DNA from: Bog-473 sp035552395
GTDB taxonomy: Bacteria; Actinomycetota; Acidimicrobiia; Acidimicrobiales; RAAP-2
Reading direction: 5' to 3'
NCBI GenBank assembly: GCA_035552395.1
Contig: DASZLL010000029.1
Location: forward strand, 1-64,000
DNA length: 64,000 bases
Each line of letters opens with the position of its first letter. The stretch's first letter is position 1. The notes below the pieces were generated by a model. That model was not told where the DNA came from and made no database searches. It saw nothing but the letters and a program-made list of their open reading frames with translations. Both the position numbers and the translations under genes were made by a program. Of the stretch, positions 31,293 to 40,198 are shown in pieces.

Positions 31293-31762
31293 CAACACAC
31301 GACGAGGTGGGCGCACCCGCCTTCGCCGCAGAGCTCCTCCACGGGGTGCCATGGTTCGCCGCCTGCACGGACGACCAGCTCGCCCAGATTGTCGGCATTG
31401 CCGAACGCCTGCACGTGCTGGAGGGCGAGGTCATCTTGCGCGAAGGCCGGCTCGGACGCGAGCTGTTCATCATTCTCGAGGGCACCGTCGTCGTCACCCG
31501 GGCCGGGCGGGTCGTCAATGAATGGGGCCCGGGCGGGTACTTCGGGGAGCTGGCGGCCATCGAGCCGGCGCCGCGTAGCGCGACCGTGACGGCGACGTCT
31601 GATCTCGAAGTGTTGATCTTGGGGCCCCGTGAGTTCGAGGCGATGATGGAGATCACGGGGTTTCGCAACGCGCTGTTGGTCGGCATGAGCCGCCGCATCC
31701 GCGAGGCCGACGACAAGCTGGCTGACATCGCCGAACGGGACGGGGGCTCGGCCGGATCCTGA
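31289..31762 (+). CDS. cyclic-nucleotide-binding-domain protein (second of a tandem pair)
   Basis: A 157-residue paralogue of the preceding protein: WFAACTDDQLAQIVGIAERL, VILREGRLGRELFIILEGTV, GYFGELAAIEPAPRSATVTA and VLILGPREFEAMMEITGFR. Again a lone cNMP beta-roll followed by a single helix, without a DNA-binding domain. GGAGG lies 5 nt before ATG 31289. The two copies look roughly half identical by eye, pointing to tandem duplication. It converges with the large ATPase regulator 18 nt away. Confidence 0.87.
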   Translation: MTTHDEVGAPAFAAELLHGVPWFAACTDDQLAQIVGIAERLHVLEGEVILREGRLGRELFIILEGTVVVTRAGRVVNEWGPGGYFGELAAIEPAPRSATVTATSDLEVLILGPREFEAMMEITGFRNALLVGMSRRIREADDKLADIAERDGGSAGS

Positions 31763-31780
31763 GGCCCGTCGATTCCGGGA

Positions 31781-34700
31781 TCAGCCCGGGTCGGCCGCCA
31801 TCCGCGCCAACCGGGGCAGACCAAGTCGCAAGGCGGACTCCTCGGCGTTGCGCAGCAGGATGGCCACCCGCTCCCCCTCACCTTCCCGGCCGCGTTGGCG
31901 CAGGTTCCGAGCCAGCTCCACCTCGGCCGCGGCCTTGAAGGGCTCCGAATGCATGCGGTCCGCCATCCGCAGCGCCGCTTCGAAGTGCACCTCGGCGAGG
32001 GCAAGGTCGCCGGTGGCCGTCGCGAGGAGCCCGAGGTACTGGTCGGCTGGGCCCACACACGCAGCCGCCGGTGCCCTGATCACGATGGCCGTCCCGGCGT
32101 AGGGGCGCATTTGTTCGTAGATGAGTAATGCGTGGTCGCGGGCCCGGGCGCCGAGCCCGCCGCACGCGGCCGCCGCCAGCGCGAGCGAGACGCCCTCGGT
32201 CTGGTCCTTGGCCACCGCCTCCCAACCGACCTCTGCGAGTGCATCCAGGTCCGCCATCGCCTGGTCCGGCTCCCCTCCCTCAGCATGGATGAGGGCCAGC
32301 GCCGCCCGAACGATCAGGTAGCCCTCCAGCGACTCCGCGATCACCTCGCGGAACATCTGCTCCAGGCCCCCCAGCTCTCCACGCTGCCACCAGGTCCACG
32401 CCATGAGCGCGCCGTAGAAGCTGACCACGAGGTCGTTGTAGCCCTGCGCCACCTCCATGGCTCGCTGAGCCATCCACTCCGCCTGCTCGAACTCACCCGC
32501 GACCAGCGCCATCATGGCTCCGACGTTGAGAGAGTAGGACGCCTCGAGCGGGTGGACCGGGCCGGTGTCCCGCGCTTCGAACCGGGCCAGCTCGTCGTTG
32601 ACCGCATCCACATCACCCTGCGCCAGCAACTCGCGGATCCGCCACATGTGGCCGTGGAGCGCAAGGAACTGGTCGCCGACGTCGTCGGCGATCTGCCCGA
32701 GCTCGGTTCCGGCGGCCAGACGTTCCGGCGCCGGCTCGATGCCCCACAACACATGCATGCGGGCCCGCAGGGCGTAGCCCAGTGCGACGCGATCCCCCAG
32801 GCGACGTGCCATGGCGACGGCGTTGGAGTTCAACGCGAGCGCCCGTTCGAGCACGCCTGGCGCAGGCACCCCGTCGGAGGCGACCATGACCAGCCCGAGC
32901 TGCGCCGTGACCCGGGAGCGCAGGTGCGAGTCGTCGCCGGGCAACGCCGCCAAAGCCTCCTCCAGCAGCCCGATCTGTTCCTGATGCGCCCCCACGATGC
33001 CGAGGTAGGTCAAGGGCCCGGCGCGCAGGGCGGTGCTGGCGAGCCGCTCGGGGTCCCCGATCGATCGGGCCAGCACCGCGGCCTGTTCGAAGTTGGTGTT
33101 GGCCTGCGCCGTGTCGCCCGCGCGATTCAGCGCCTCCGCCAGGGCGATCAACGCGTCACAACGCGCCAAAGGATCGGCGTCGCCGAACTTCTCCGCCACC
33201 TCGAGGGCACGCGTCAGGTGGCCCACCGCCTCTTCGAAGGCGAGGAGACGCAGCGCCCGCTCCCCCGCCGCCAGGCAATAGCGGATGGCCTTGTCGGCAT
33301 CCGCCAGCGGGGCCCCCATGTAGAAGTGGTGCGCCAGCTCGTTGACGTAGTTGCCGATGGAGTCGGCGTGGACGCGCTCGGTCGCCACAGCGATCTTGTG
33401 GTGGTAGCGGACCCGGCGGCCACGGAGCAGCTCGCCGTAGATGGCGTCGCGGACCAGGCCGTGGCTGAACGCGTAGCGGTCGCGCACCAAACCGCCGACC
33501 CGACGCAGGAGCCGTGACTCCTCCGCCCGGTCGAACGCGTCGAGCTGCTGATCGGGGCTCAACGCCGCGGCCTCGGCCACGATGCTGGCCTCGCATTCCT
33601 GTCCCGAGACGGCCGCCGCCTGCAGGAGGTAGATCACGTCCTCGGGCAGCCGCGACACGCGGCGGGCCACGAGCTCGCGGATCGCCTCGGGGGGATCGAG
33701 GTCGGGTGGTACGGGGGACTCGCCTCCGTCGTTGGCCGGTCCCGCGCCGCGCTCGGTGAGCTGGCGGAGCATCTCCTCGAGGAACAGCGGGTTCCCGTCG
33801 GTGAGCTTGTGGAGACGCGGCACGAGGTCCTCGGGGGCGTTCTTCCAACTGCGCACCAGTGTCTCGACCGCGTCTTCGTTCAAGCCGTGCAGATGCACGG
33901 TCTCGATCGAGAGGTCCGATCGCAGGTCGGCCAGCGCCGAACGCAGCCGGTGGTCGGACGAGACCTCGCTGTCGATGTACATCCCCACGACACCGAGCCT
34001 GGCCCGGTCGATGTTCCGCAGCACGTGACGCAGGAGCAGCAGGGTGGGCTGGTCGGCCCAGTGCAGGTCGTCGACGACCAACAGGAGGGTCCCGTTCGAC
34101 GACAGCTCGCTCAAGGTCGCCGTCACCGCTTCGAAGAACCGGAAGCGGTTGTTCTCCGGGTCGCCCGCCTCCTCCTCGAAAGGGGGGGCGTATTCGCGGA
34201 GACGGAGAACGAGGCGGGAGAGCTCGGCGAGCTGCCAATCGGGCATGCGCGAGATCCGATCGGCGGATTCTGCGTGGAAATAGCGGCCCAGCGCCTCGGC
34301 GAACGGCTGAAAGGGCGCCACGGCGTCCTCGTCACAGCGGCCCCACAAGACGAGCGTGCCGTCGCCCTCCACCGAGCGCGCCAACTCGCCGACGAGGCGC
34401 GTCTTGCCAATGCCGGGATCGCCGTCGACCAAGAGAAGGCCCCCGTCACCTCGACCGACCGAGGCCCACCAGTCGCGCAGCAGCGCGGACTCGCGTTCGC
34501 GCCCCACCAGCGGACCCTCGTTGGGGGAGGTGGGAATGCGCACCCGGTACCCCGAATCCGATCCGGCGCTGGCGTCGTCGGGCTCGTCCAAGACGTCGGG
34601 GGCATCGGGCGCGGGCTCTGCCGGCACCGGGAAGGAGAGCGCTGGCTCCTGGGCGAGGATGGCGTGCTCCATCCACGACACGTCCTGTCCCGGCTCGATC

Positions 34701-35452
34701 CCGAGCTCGCTCACGAGGGTGGAACGCAGGTCCTGGAACACGCGGAGGGCCTCGGCCTGCCGCCCCGAGCGATAGAGCGCCAACATGCGCTGCGACCACA
34801 GGCGCTCGCGCATGGGGTGCTCGCTCGTCAGTGTCTCCAGCTCCCCGATCAACGACTCGTGGCGGCCAAGCGTCATTTCCGCGTCGATGCGGGTCTCCAT
34901 CGCCGCCAGGAGCAGCTCCTCGAGGCGTCGGGCCTCGGCCCGGGCAAAGGGCTCGTCGCGCACCTCGCTGTAGGCCGATCCGCGCCAGAGTTCCTGCGCA
35001 GCCTCGAGCACCCGCCGCGCCTCGCTCGGCCGGCGCCGGCCGAGCAGGCGCCGGCCGGCCGCCACCATCTGCTCGAACACGAAGACGTCCGTCGTCTCCG
35101 ACGCGATCTCGAGCGCGTAGCCCGGCGCCCGGGTCACGATCAGTTCCTCGGGGGCGCCCGCCTGGCGCAGGCGCTTGCGCAGCCGCGAGATGGTGGAGCG
35201 CAGCGCGATCTCCGCACCGTCCCCGTCGTGGTCACCCCACAGCGAGTCGACGAGTCGATCGACCGACACGATGAGGCCGCGATCGATCAGCAAGCGGGCG
35301 ATCAGCGCCCGCGCCTTGACGCCGCCCAGGTCGACGACCCGTCCGCCCCAGGCGATCTCGAGTGGACCGAGGACCCGGATCTGCAGCATGGACGCGGCAT
35401 CCGTGCGATTCGTGTCCGCCTCCGAATCACTCGCCGACATCTCGGTTCTCAC
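31781..35452 (-). CDS. SARP/BTAD-type transcriptional regulator with an AAA ATPase and TPR domains
   Basis: A 1223-residue regulator. Residues about 22-115 form an OmpR-like winged helix (LQIRVLGPLEIAWGGRVVDL, ISRLRKRLRQAG); 120-265 is the bacterial transcriptional activator domain (FVFEQMVAAGRRLLGRRRPS); 320-600 is an AAA/STAND ATPase with Walker A LLLVDGDPGIGKTRLVGELA and Walker B LLLVVDDLHWADQPTL; the last 550 residues are helical TPR-like repeats. Such proteins activate pathway genes, often for secondary metabolism or nutrient stress, on binding a signal. Targets cannot be read here; the cNMP-domain pair beside it is a possible signalling partner. GTG 35452 follows GGGAGA by 6 nt. Confidence 0.92.
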   Translation of the reverse strand: MRTEMSASDSEADTNRTDAASMLQIRVLGPLEIAWGGRVVDLGGVKARALIARLLIDRGLIVSVDRLVDSLWGDHDGDGAEIALRSTISRLRKRLRQAGAPEELIVTRAPGYALEIASETTDVFVFEQMVAAGRRLLGRRRPSEARRVLEAAQELWRGSAYSEVRDEPFARAEARRLEELLLAAMETRIDAEMTLGRHESLIGELETLTSEHPMRERLWSQRMLALYRSGRQAEALRVFQDLRSTLVSELGIEPGQDVSWMEHAILAQEPALSFPVPAEPAPDAPDVLDEPDDASAGSDSGYRVRIPTSPNEGPLVGRERESALLRDWWASVGRGDGGLLLVDGDPGIGKTRLVGELARSVEGDGTLVLWGRCDEDAVAPFQPFAEALGRYFHAESADRISRMPDWQLAELSRLVLRLREYAPPFEEEAGDPENNRFRFFEAVTATLSELSSNGTLLLVVDDLHWADQPTLLLLRHVLRNIDRARLGVVGMYIDSEVSSDHRLRSALADLRSDLSIETVHLHGLNEDAVETLVRSWKNAPEDLVPRLHKLTDGNPLFLEEMLRQLTERGAGPANDGGESPVPPDLDPPEAIRELVARRVSRLPEDVIYLLQAAAVSGQECEASIVAEAAALSPDQQLDAFDRAEESRLLRRVGGLVRDRYAFSHGLVRDAIYGELLRGRRVRYHHKIAVATERVHADSIGNYVNELAHHFYMGAPLADADKAIRYCLAAGERALRLLAFEEAVGHLTRALEVAEKFGDADPLARCDALIALAEALNRAGDTAQANTNFEQAAVLARSIGDPERLASTALRAGPLTYLGIVGAHQEQIGLLEEALAALPGDDSHLRSRVTAQLGLVMVASDGVPAPGVLERALALNSNAVAMARRLGDRVALGYALRARMHVLWGIEPAPERLAAGTELGQIADDVGDQFLALHGHMWRIRELLAQGDVDAVNDELARFEARDTGPVHPLEASYSLNVGAMMALVAGEFEQAEWMAQRAMEVAQGYNDLVVSFYGALMAWTWWQRGELGGLEQMFREVIAESLEGYLIVRAALALIHAEGGEPDQAMADLDALAEVGWEAVAKDQTEGVSLALAAAACGGLGARARDHALLIYEQMRPYAGTAIVIRAPAAACVGPADQYLGLLATATGDLALAEVHFEAALRMADRMHSEPFKAAAEVELARNLRQRGREGEGERVAILLRNAEESALRLGLPRLARMAADPG

Positions 35453-35511
35453 GATCTCTCCCGGTGGTTCGTGATGCTAGGCCCTGGCCGAGGTCTGCCG
35501 GGACCGCCGCG

Positions 35512-36606
35512 TCATGCCGCCAGCGCGGCCAGCCGGGTGAAGAGGGACTGGAGCAACAGGGCCTCGTTGGGGTTCCGTGGCAGGGCCTGCGCCACCTGCG
35601 TGATGAGACCGACCGCGTCCGTCGCCGCCCGCACGTCCTGGTCGCCGAGCGCGATCGCGCCACGCGCCGCCGCCCCCGTCACGCGGGTCCGGTAGGTACG
35701 GGCAAGCACCCCGAGGCCGGCCCGGAGTGCGTCCGTGCGGAACCGGCGCTCCTCTCGCTGGTGTTGTTCCACGATCTCCTTGCGCGCCGGCAGCCCGCGC
35801 TCGCCCATCTCCTTGGCCGCCTCGGTGAGCGTCTCGATCTCACGCCCGTGCGCCCCGCGTAACGGCTCCACAGCCCGGTCGGCCGACTCGAGCACCCGGC
35901 GGGTGAGCGTCACCACCTCGGCTCCCGACGCCGCCAGTTCGTCGGGCACCGACGCCCACAGCGCAACCCGCGCCGCCACGTCGGGATCGTCGACCATCAC
36001 CCGAGCCCGCTCCAGGTTGCCACCGCTGCTCTCGGCGACCACGGCCGCCAGGTCAGCCGCGACGCCGGAGGTCTCGAGCCACCTCTCCAGCACGTCGCGA
36101 GGGACGGGGGGGAAGAGCACCTCGGCGCAGCGGCTGGCGATGGTCGTGAGGTCCGGCGTGAGCTCGTCGGCCAGGAGGATGAACACAGTCTGGCCGGGCG
36201 GCTCCTCGAGCGTCTTGAGCAGCACGGGGGCGCGCTCGAGCACCAGGTGCATCTCCAAGACGACGATGACTTGGCGGGCGGCGGCCAGCGGGCGGCGCTG
36301 CGCCAGCGCGACCACCTGGCGCATCGTCTCCTTGCTCAGCGACGCCCCGCTCCGCCGGACGATGTGCAGGTCGGGATCCGTTCCCGCCAGGGCGCCGCGG
36401 CACGTGGCACACACGCCGCACCCGCCCTCGGGGCACAGCAGGGCCGCCGCGAACCCGTGGGCCGCCACCAGTCCGCCGTTGCCCTCGGGCCCCCGGAGCA
36501 GATAGGCGTGCACCGGGTTCGCCGCCGCGGCGCGCAACGCCGCCACCGCGCCGTCCTGGCCGACCACCCCTTCGAAGAGGGTCGGAGACGGGAGCTGGTC
36601 GCTCAC
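35512..36606 (-). CDS. holB: DNA polymerase III subunit delta prime
   Basis: A subunit of the clamp loader that places the beta clamp on DNA. The 364-residue protein has SPTLFEGVVGQDGAVAALRA, a nucleotide-site remnant LLRGPEGNGGL without the Walker Lys, a zinc module CPEGGCGVCATC, EMHLVLERAPVLLKTLEEPP and the SRC sensor in TTIASRCAEVLFPP. Loss of the P-loop Lys is normal for delta prime. The GTG at 36606 overlaps the tmk stop (GTGA), the common tmk-holB pairing. Confidence 0.94.
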   Translation of the reverse strand: MSDQLPSPTLFEGVVGQDGAVAALRAAAANPVHAYLLRGPEGNGGLVAAHGFAAALLCPEGGCGVCATCRGALAGTDPDLHIVRRSGASLSKETMRQVVALAQRRPLAAARQVIVVLEMHLVLERAPVLLKTLEEPPGQTVFILLADELTPDLTTIASRCAEVLFPPVPRDVLERWLETSGVAADLAAVVAESSGGNLERARVMVDDPDVAARVALWASVPDELAASGAEVVTLTRRVLESADRAVEPLRGAHGREIETLTEAAKEMGERGLPARKEIVEQHQREERRFRTDALRAGLGVLARTYRTRVTGAAARGAIALGDQDVRAATDAVGLITQVAQALPRNPNEALLLQSLFTRLAALAA

Positions 36607-37250
36607 CGCCCGGGCCCCGGCTCGACCCCCAGGCGCGTGCGCACGGCATCGACGATATGCGCCGTGATCGCGCCCGATTCGCCTGTACCGTCGACGACCA
36701 GCCAGTGCGCCGGGTCGGCGGCCGCCTGGGCCAAGAACCCCTCGCGCACCCGCGCCGCGAAGTCGGGACCGAGCCGCTCCATCCGATCCGCCCGGCGGCC
36801 GCGCCGCGCGCCGGCGGCCAGTCGGGCCGCCGCCACCTCGACGGGGACGTCGACGAGGACCGAGAGGTCGGCTTCGGTGCCCCCGGTGGCCCATGCGACC
36901 AGCCCGGCTAACCCCGCGAGTTCGAGGCCGCGGCCGTAGCCCTGGTAGGCGATGGTCGAGCCCGAATAGCGGTCGGTCACCACCCACGCACCAGACGCCA
37001 ACGCGGGCTCGATTACCTGCGCCACGTGTTCGGCCCGGTCGGCCGCCATCAGCAACGCTTCGGCCCGGAGCGAGGGGGGTGGCGCGTCCGGGGCCAGCAG
37101 CACCTGGCGCAGCAGTGCGCCCAGCGGCGTGGCGCCGGGCTCATGGGTCAGCTGCGCCCCGAGCACCGCTGCCACCGCCTCGGCCTGGGTGGACTTGCCG
37201 CCCCCGTCGATGCCCTCGAGCGCGATGAGGCGACCCCTGACGGCGGGCAC
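36603..37250 (-). CDS. tmk: thymidylate kinase
   Basis: Phosphorylates dTMP to dTDP for DNA synthesis. The 215-residue protein has the P-loop LIALEGIDGGGKSTQAEAVA, the DR(Y/H) motif VVTDRYSGSTIAYQGYGRGL and a LID region with DRMERLGPDFAARVREGFL. GTG 37250 lies 2 nt after the topA stop. Order topA-tmk-holB on the minus strand suggests a small DNA-metabolism operon. Confidence 0.96.
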   Translation of the reverse strand: MPAVRGRLIALEGIDGGGKSTQAEAVAAVLGAQLTHEPGATPLGALLRQVLLAPDAPPPSLRAEALLMAADRAEHVAQVIEPALASGAWVVTDRYSGSTIAYQGYGRGLELAGLAGLVAWATGGTEADLSVLVDVPVEVAAARLAAGARRGRRADRMERLGPDFAARVREGFLAQAAADPAHWLVVDGTGESGAITAHIVDAVRTRLGVEPGPGR

Positions 37251-37252
37251 GC

Positions 37253-40048
37253 TCAGTTCGGTTCGGTCGACGCGGCCTTCATCGCGGCGGGATCCGCACG
37301 GTCGGAGGCGGGCGTGGCCTTCTTGGCACCGCCGGCCTTCTTTGCCGCCCCTGACTTCTTCGCCGCGGCCTTCTTGGCGGTGGCCTTCTTCTTGGCGGGC
37401 GCCGACTTCTTGGCCGCCTTCTTCTTGCGCGTCGACGGACCGGCCGCTCGCCGGTCGGCCAGCAGCTCGGCCGCCCGGTTGATGTCGATCTCCTCGACGG
37501 CGTCGCCTTTGCGCAGGCTGGCGTTGGTGGTGCCGTCGGTCACGTAGGGGCCGAACCGGCCCTCCTTCACGACCACCGGCTGGCTGGTGGCGGGGTCGGG
37601 GCCCAGCTCGCGCAGCGGTGCCGCCGCCGTGCGGCCACGCCGCTGCTTCGGCTGCGCGAAGAGCGCCTTGGCCTCGTCCAGCGTGACCGTGAGGAGTTGC
37701 TCCTCGTTCGTCAGGGACCGCGTGTCGGACCCGCGCTTGAGGTACGGGCCGAAGCGCCCGTTGTGCGCCACCACGTCTTCGCCGGTCTCGGCGTCCGTGC
37801 CCACCGTGCGCGGGATGCGCAGCAGCTCCAACGCCTGCTCGAGCGTGAGCGTGGCCGGGTCCATCGAGGAGAACAGCGACGCCGTGCGCGGCTTCTCGCC
37901 GCCGTCGACCACCTCGCCAACCTGCACGTAGGGACCGAACCGGCCGGCCTTGAGTTGGATCTCGAGCCCGCTCTCCGGGTCGGCCCCGAGCGCCCGGTCG
38001 TTGGAGGGGGCGGCAAGGATCTCCTCGGCCCGCTCGATGGTCAGCTCGTCGGGCGCCGTGTCGTCGGGGATCGAGGCGCGGTCTTCGCCGCGCTGGAGGT
38101 AGGGGCCGTAGCGACCCACGCGCGCCACGATCTGCGCGCCGTCACCGTCCTCGCCCAGCGGGATGGAGTTGATCTCGCGGGCGTCGATCTCCGCCAGGTG
38201 TGCCGCTACCGTCGCCTTCAGCCCGAGCGTGTCCATCTCCGTGCCGTCACTCGGCATGGCGCCCGGGGCGTTGGACCCGAAGTAGAAACGCGTCAGCCAG
38301 GGCAGGGACTCCTCGGTCCCGGCCGCGATGTCGTCGAGGTCGTCCTCCATCGACGCGGTGAAGCCGTAGTCGACCAGGCTGGTGAAGTAGCGCTCGAGCA
38401 GCCCCACCACCGCGAAGGCGGTGAAGCTCGGGACGAGCGCGGTGCCCTTCTTCCAGACGTAGCCGCGGTCGAGGATGGTGGCAATGACGCTGGCGTAGGT
38501 CGACGGCCGGCCCACCCCGAGCTCCTCCATTGCCTTCACGAGCGAGGCCTCGGTGTAGCGCGCCGGGGGCTGCGTCATGTGCGACCCCGGCTCGAACGCG
38601 CTCCCCTGCACCCGATCGCCCTCGGCCAACGCGGGGAGAACCCGCTCCTCGGCGCTGTCGGTGTCCGCCTCGTCGTCGTCCCGGCCTTCCTCGTACACCT
38701 CGAGGAAGCCCTTGAAGGTGATGACCCGGCCGCTGGCCGAGAACTCGGCCTCCTGCCCCGCGGCCGTGCCGCTCGGGACGTCGGCCACGAGCCGCAGCTG
38801 GGCGCTCGTCCCGGTGGCGTCGTTCATCTGCGAGGCCACGGTGCGCATCCAGATCATCTCGTAGAGGCGGAGCTCGTCCCCCGAGAGCTGGCGGCCCACC
38901 TGTTCGGGGGTGCGGAACGTCTCGCCGGAGGGACGGATTGCCTCGTGCGCCTCCTGCGCGTTCTTCACCTTGCGCTCGTAGCGCCGCGGCGCCTCCGGCA
39001 CGTAGGCGTCGCCGTACCGTTCGCGGGCCTGGGAGCGCGCCGCGGTCAGCGCCTCGTCGGAAAGGGTCGTCGAGTCCGTCCGCATGTAGGTGATGAAGCC
39101 CTGCTCGTAGAGCCGCTGGGCCACCTGCATCGCCCGCTGTGCGCTGAAGCGGAGCTTGCGGCCCGCCTCCTGCTGCAGCGTCGACGTCATGAACGGCGCG
39201 GCCGGCGAACGGCGGAAGGGCCGCGACGTCACCGACTTCACCGTGAAGGTCTGCCCCACGAGGGCGTCGGCCACCGAGGTGGCTTCGTCCTCACCGAGGA
39301 CCCGCACCCCGCCCTTGGCGCTCTGCGCCCCCTGCTCGTCGAAGTCCTTGCCGGTGGCGACCGCCGTCCCGCCGAGCGTGACGAGGGACGCGCCGAAGCC
39401 GGAGGCGGCCGCACGGGTGAAGGTGCCCTCAATGCCCCACCACGTCGCCGAGCGGAACCGCATGCGGGACCGCTCCCGCTCGACCACCATGCGGGTGGCA
39501 ACGCTCTGCACCCGGCCCGCCGAGAGTCGCGGCATGACCTTGCGCCACAGGACCGGCGAGACCTCATAGCCGTAGAGGCGGTCGAGGATGCGCCGTGCCT
39601 CTTGCGCGTCGACGAGGCGACGGTCGAGGTCGCGCCACTCCTCGACGGCGCGGGCGATGGCGGCGGGAGTGATCTCGTGGAACACCATGCGCTTGACCGG
39701 CACCGTCGGGTTGAGGACCTCGGACAGGTGCCACGCGATCGACTCGCCCTCGCGGTCTTCGTCGGTGGCGAGGTAGAGCTCGTCGGCCGTCTTGAGGAGC
39801 CGCTTGAGATTCGCCACGACGGACTTCTTGGGCGTCGACACCACGTACAGCGGCTTGAACCCGTTGTCTACGTCGACCCCGAGACGCGCCCAGGACTCGC
39901 CCTTGTACGCCGCGGGCACCTCGTCGGCGCCGCGCGGGAGGTCGCGGATGTGGCCGATGGACGACTCGACGATGAAGTCGGGCCCGAGCATGCCGCCGAT
40001 GGTGCGCGCCTTGGCGGGCGACTCGACGATAACGAGTGCCTTACCCAT
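37253..40048 (-). CDS. topA: DNA topoisomerase I (type IA)
   Basis: Relaxes negative supercoils through a transient 5'-phosphotyrosyl link. The 931-residue enzyme has the TOPRIM start ALVIVESPAKARTIGGMLG, the acidic YLATDEDREGESIAWHL, and the active site FITYMRTDSTTLS with the catalytic Tyr. There are no Cys4 zinc fingers; instead the C-terminus has several GRFGPYV repeats (KAGRFGPYVQVG, HNGRFGPYLKRG, KEGRFGPYVTDG), the actinobacterial form. The last 50 residues are a Lys/Ala tail (AKKKATAKKAAAKK) that should bind DNA, as in mycobacterial TopA. The ATG start is clear (MGKALVIVES). Confidence 0.96.
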   Translation of the reverse strand: MGKALVIVESPAKARTIGGMLGPDFIVESSIGHIRDLPRGADEVPAAYKGESWARLGVDVDNGFKPLYVVSTPKKSVVANLKRLLKTADELYLATDEDREGESIAWHLSEVLNPTVPVKRMVFHEITPAAIARAVEEWRDLDRRLVDAQEARRILDRLYGYEVSPVLWRKVMPRLSAGRVQSVATRMVVERERSRMRFRSATWWGIEGTFTRAAASGFGASLVTLGGTAVATGKDFDEQGAQSAKGGVRVLGEDEATSVADALVGQTFTVKSVTSRPFRRSPAAPFMTSTLQQEAGRKLRFSAQRAMQVAQRLYEQGFITYMRTDSTTLSDEALTAARSQARERYGDAYVPEAPRRYERKVKNAQEAHEAIRPSGETFRTPEQVGRQLSGDELRLYEMIWMRTVASQMNDATGTSAQLRLVADVPSGTAAGQEAEFSASGRVITFKGFLEVYEEGRDDDEADTDSAEERVLPALAEGDRVQGSAFEPGSHMTQPPARYTEASLVKAMEELGVGRPSTYASVIATILDRGYVWKKGTALVPSFTAFAVVGLLERYFTSLVDYGFTASMEDDLDDIAAGTEESLPWLTRFYFGSNAPGAMPSDGTEMDTLGLKATVAAHLAEIDAREINSIPLGEDGDGAQIVARVGRYGPYLQRGEDRASIPDDTAPDELTIERAEEILAAPSNDRALGADPESGLEIQLKAGRFGPYVQVGEVVDGGEKPRTASLFSSMDPATLTLEQALELLRIPRTVGTDAETGEDVVAHNGRFGPYLKRGSDTRSLTNEEQLLTVTLDEAKALFAQPKQRRGRTAAAPLRELGPDPATSQPVVVKEGRFGPYVTDGTTNASLRKGDAVEEIDINRAAELLADRRAAGPSTRKKKAAKKSAPAKKKATAKKAAAKKSGAAKKAGGAKKATPASDRADPAAMKAASTEPN

Positions 40049-40198
40049 GACGCACCCCGCGGGGCACTGACCGGAACGATGACTCGGAGGGCATGGTCAA
40101 ATCAGAGTGGGGGTCGGCCGACCCGCCTGTCAAGAGCAGGGCCGGGCGGCGGCGGGGGAACCAATCGGTCCTCTAGGCCGCTGAGCAGGTCAAACCGA

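Noticed and set aside
33809..35695. 628-codon open frame opposite the SARP-like regulator
   Set aside because: Antisense shadow; the minus-strand frame has complete ATPase and DNA-binding motifs.
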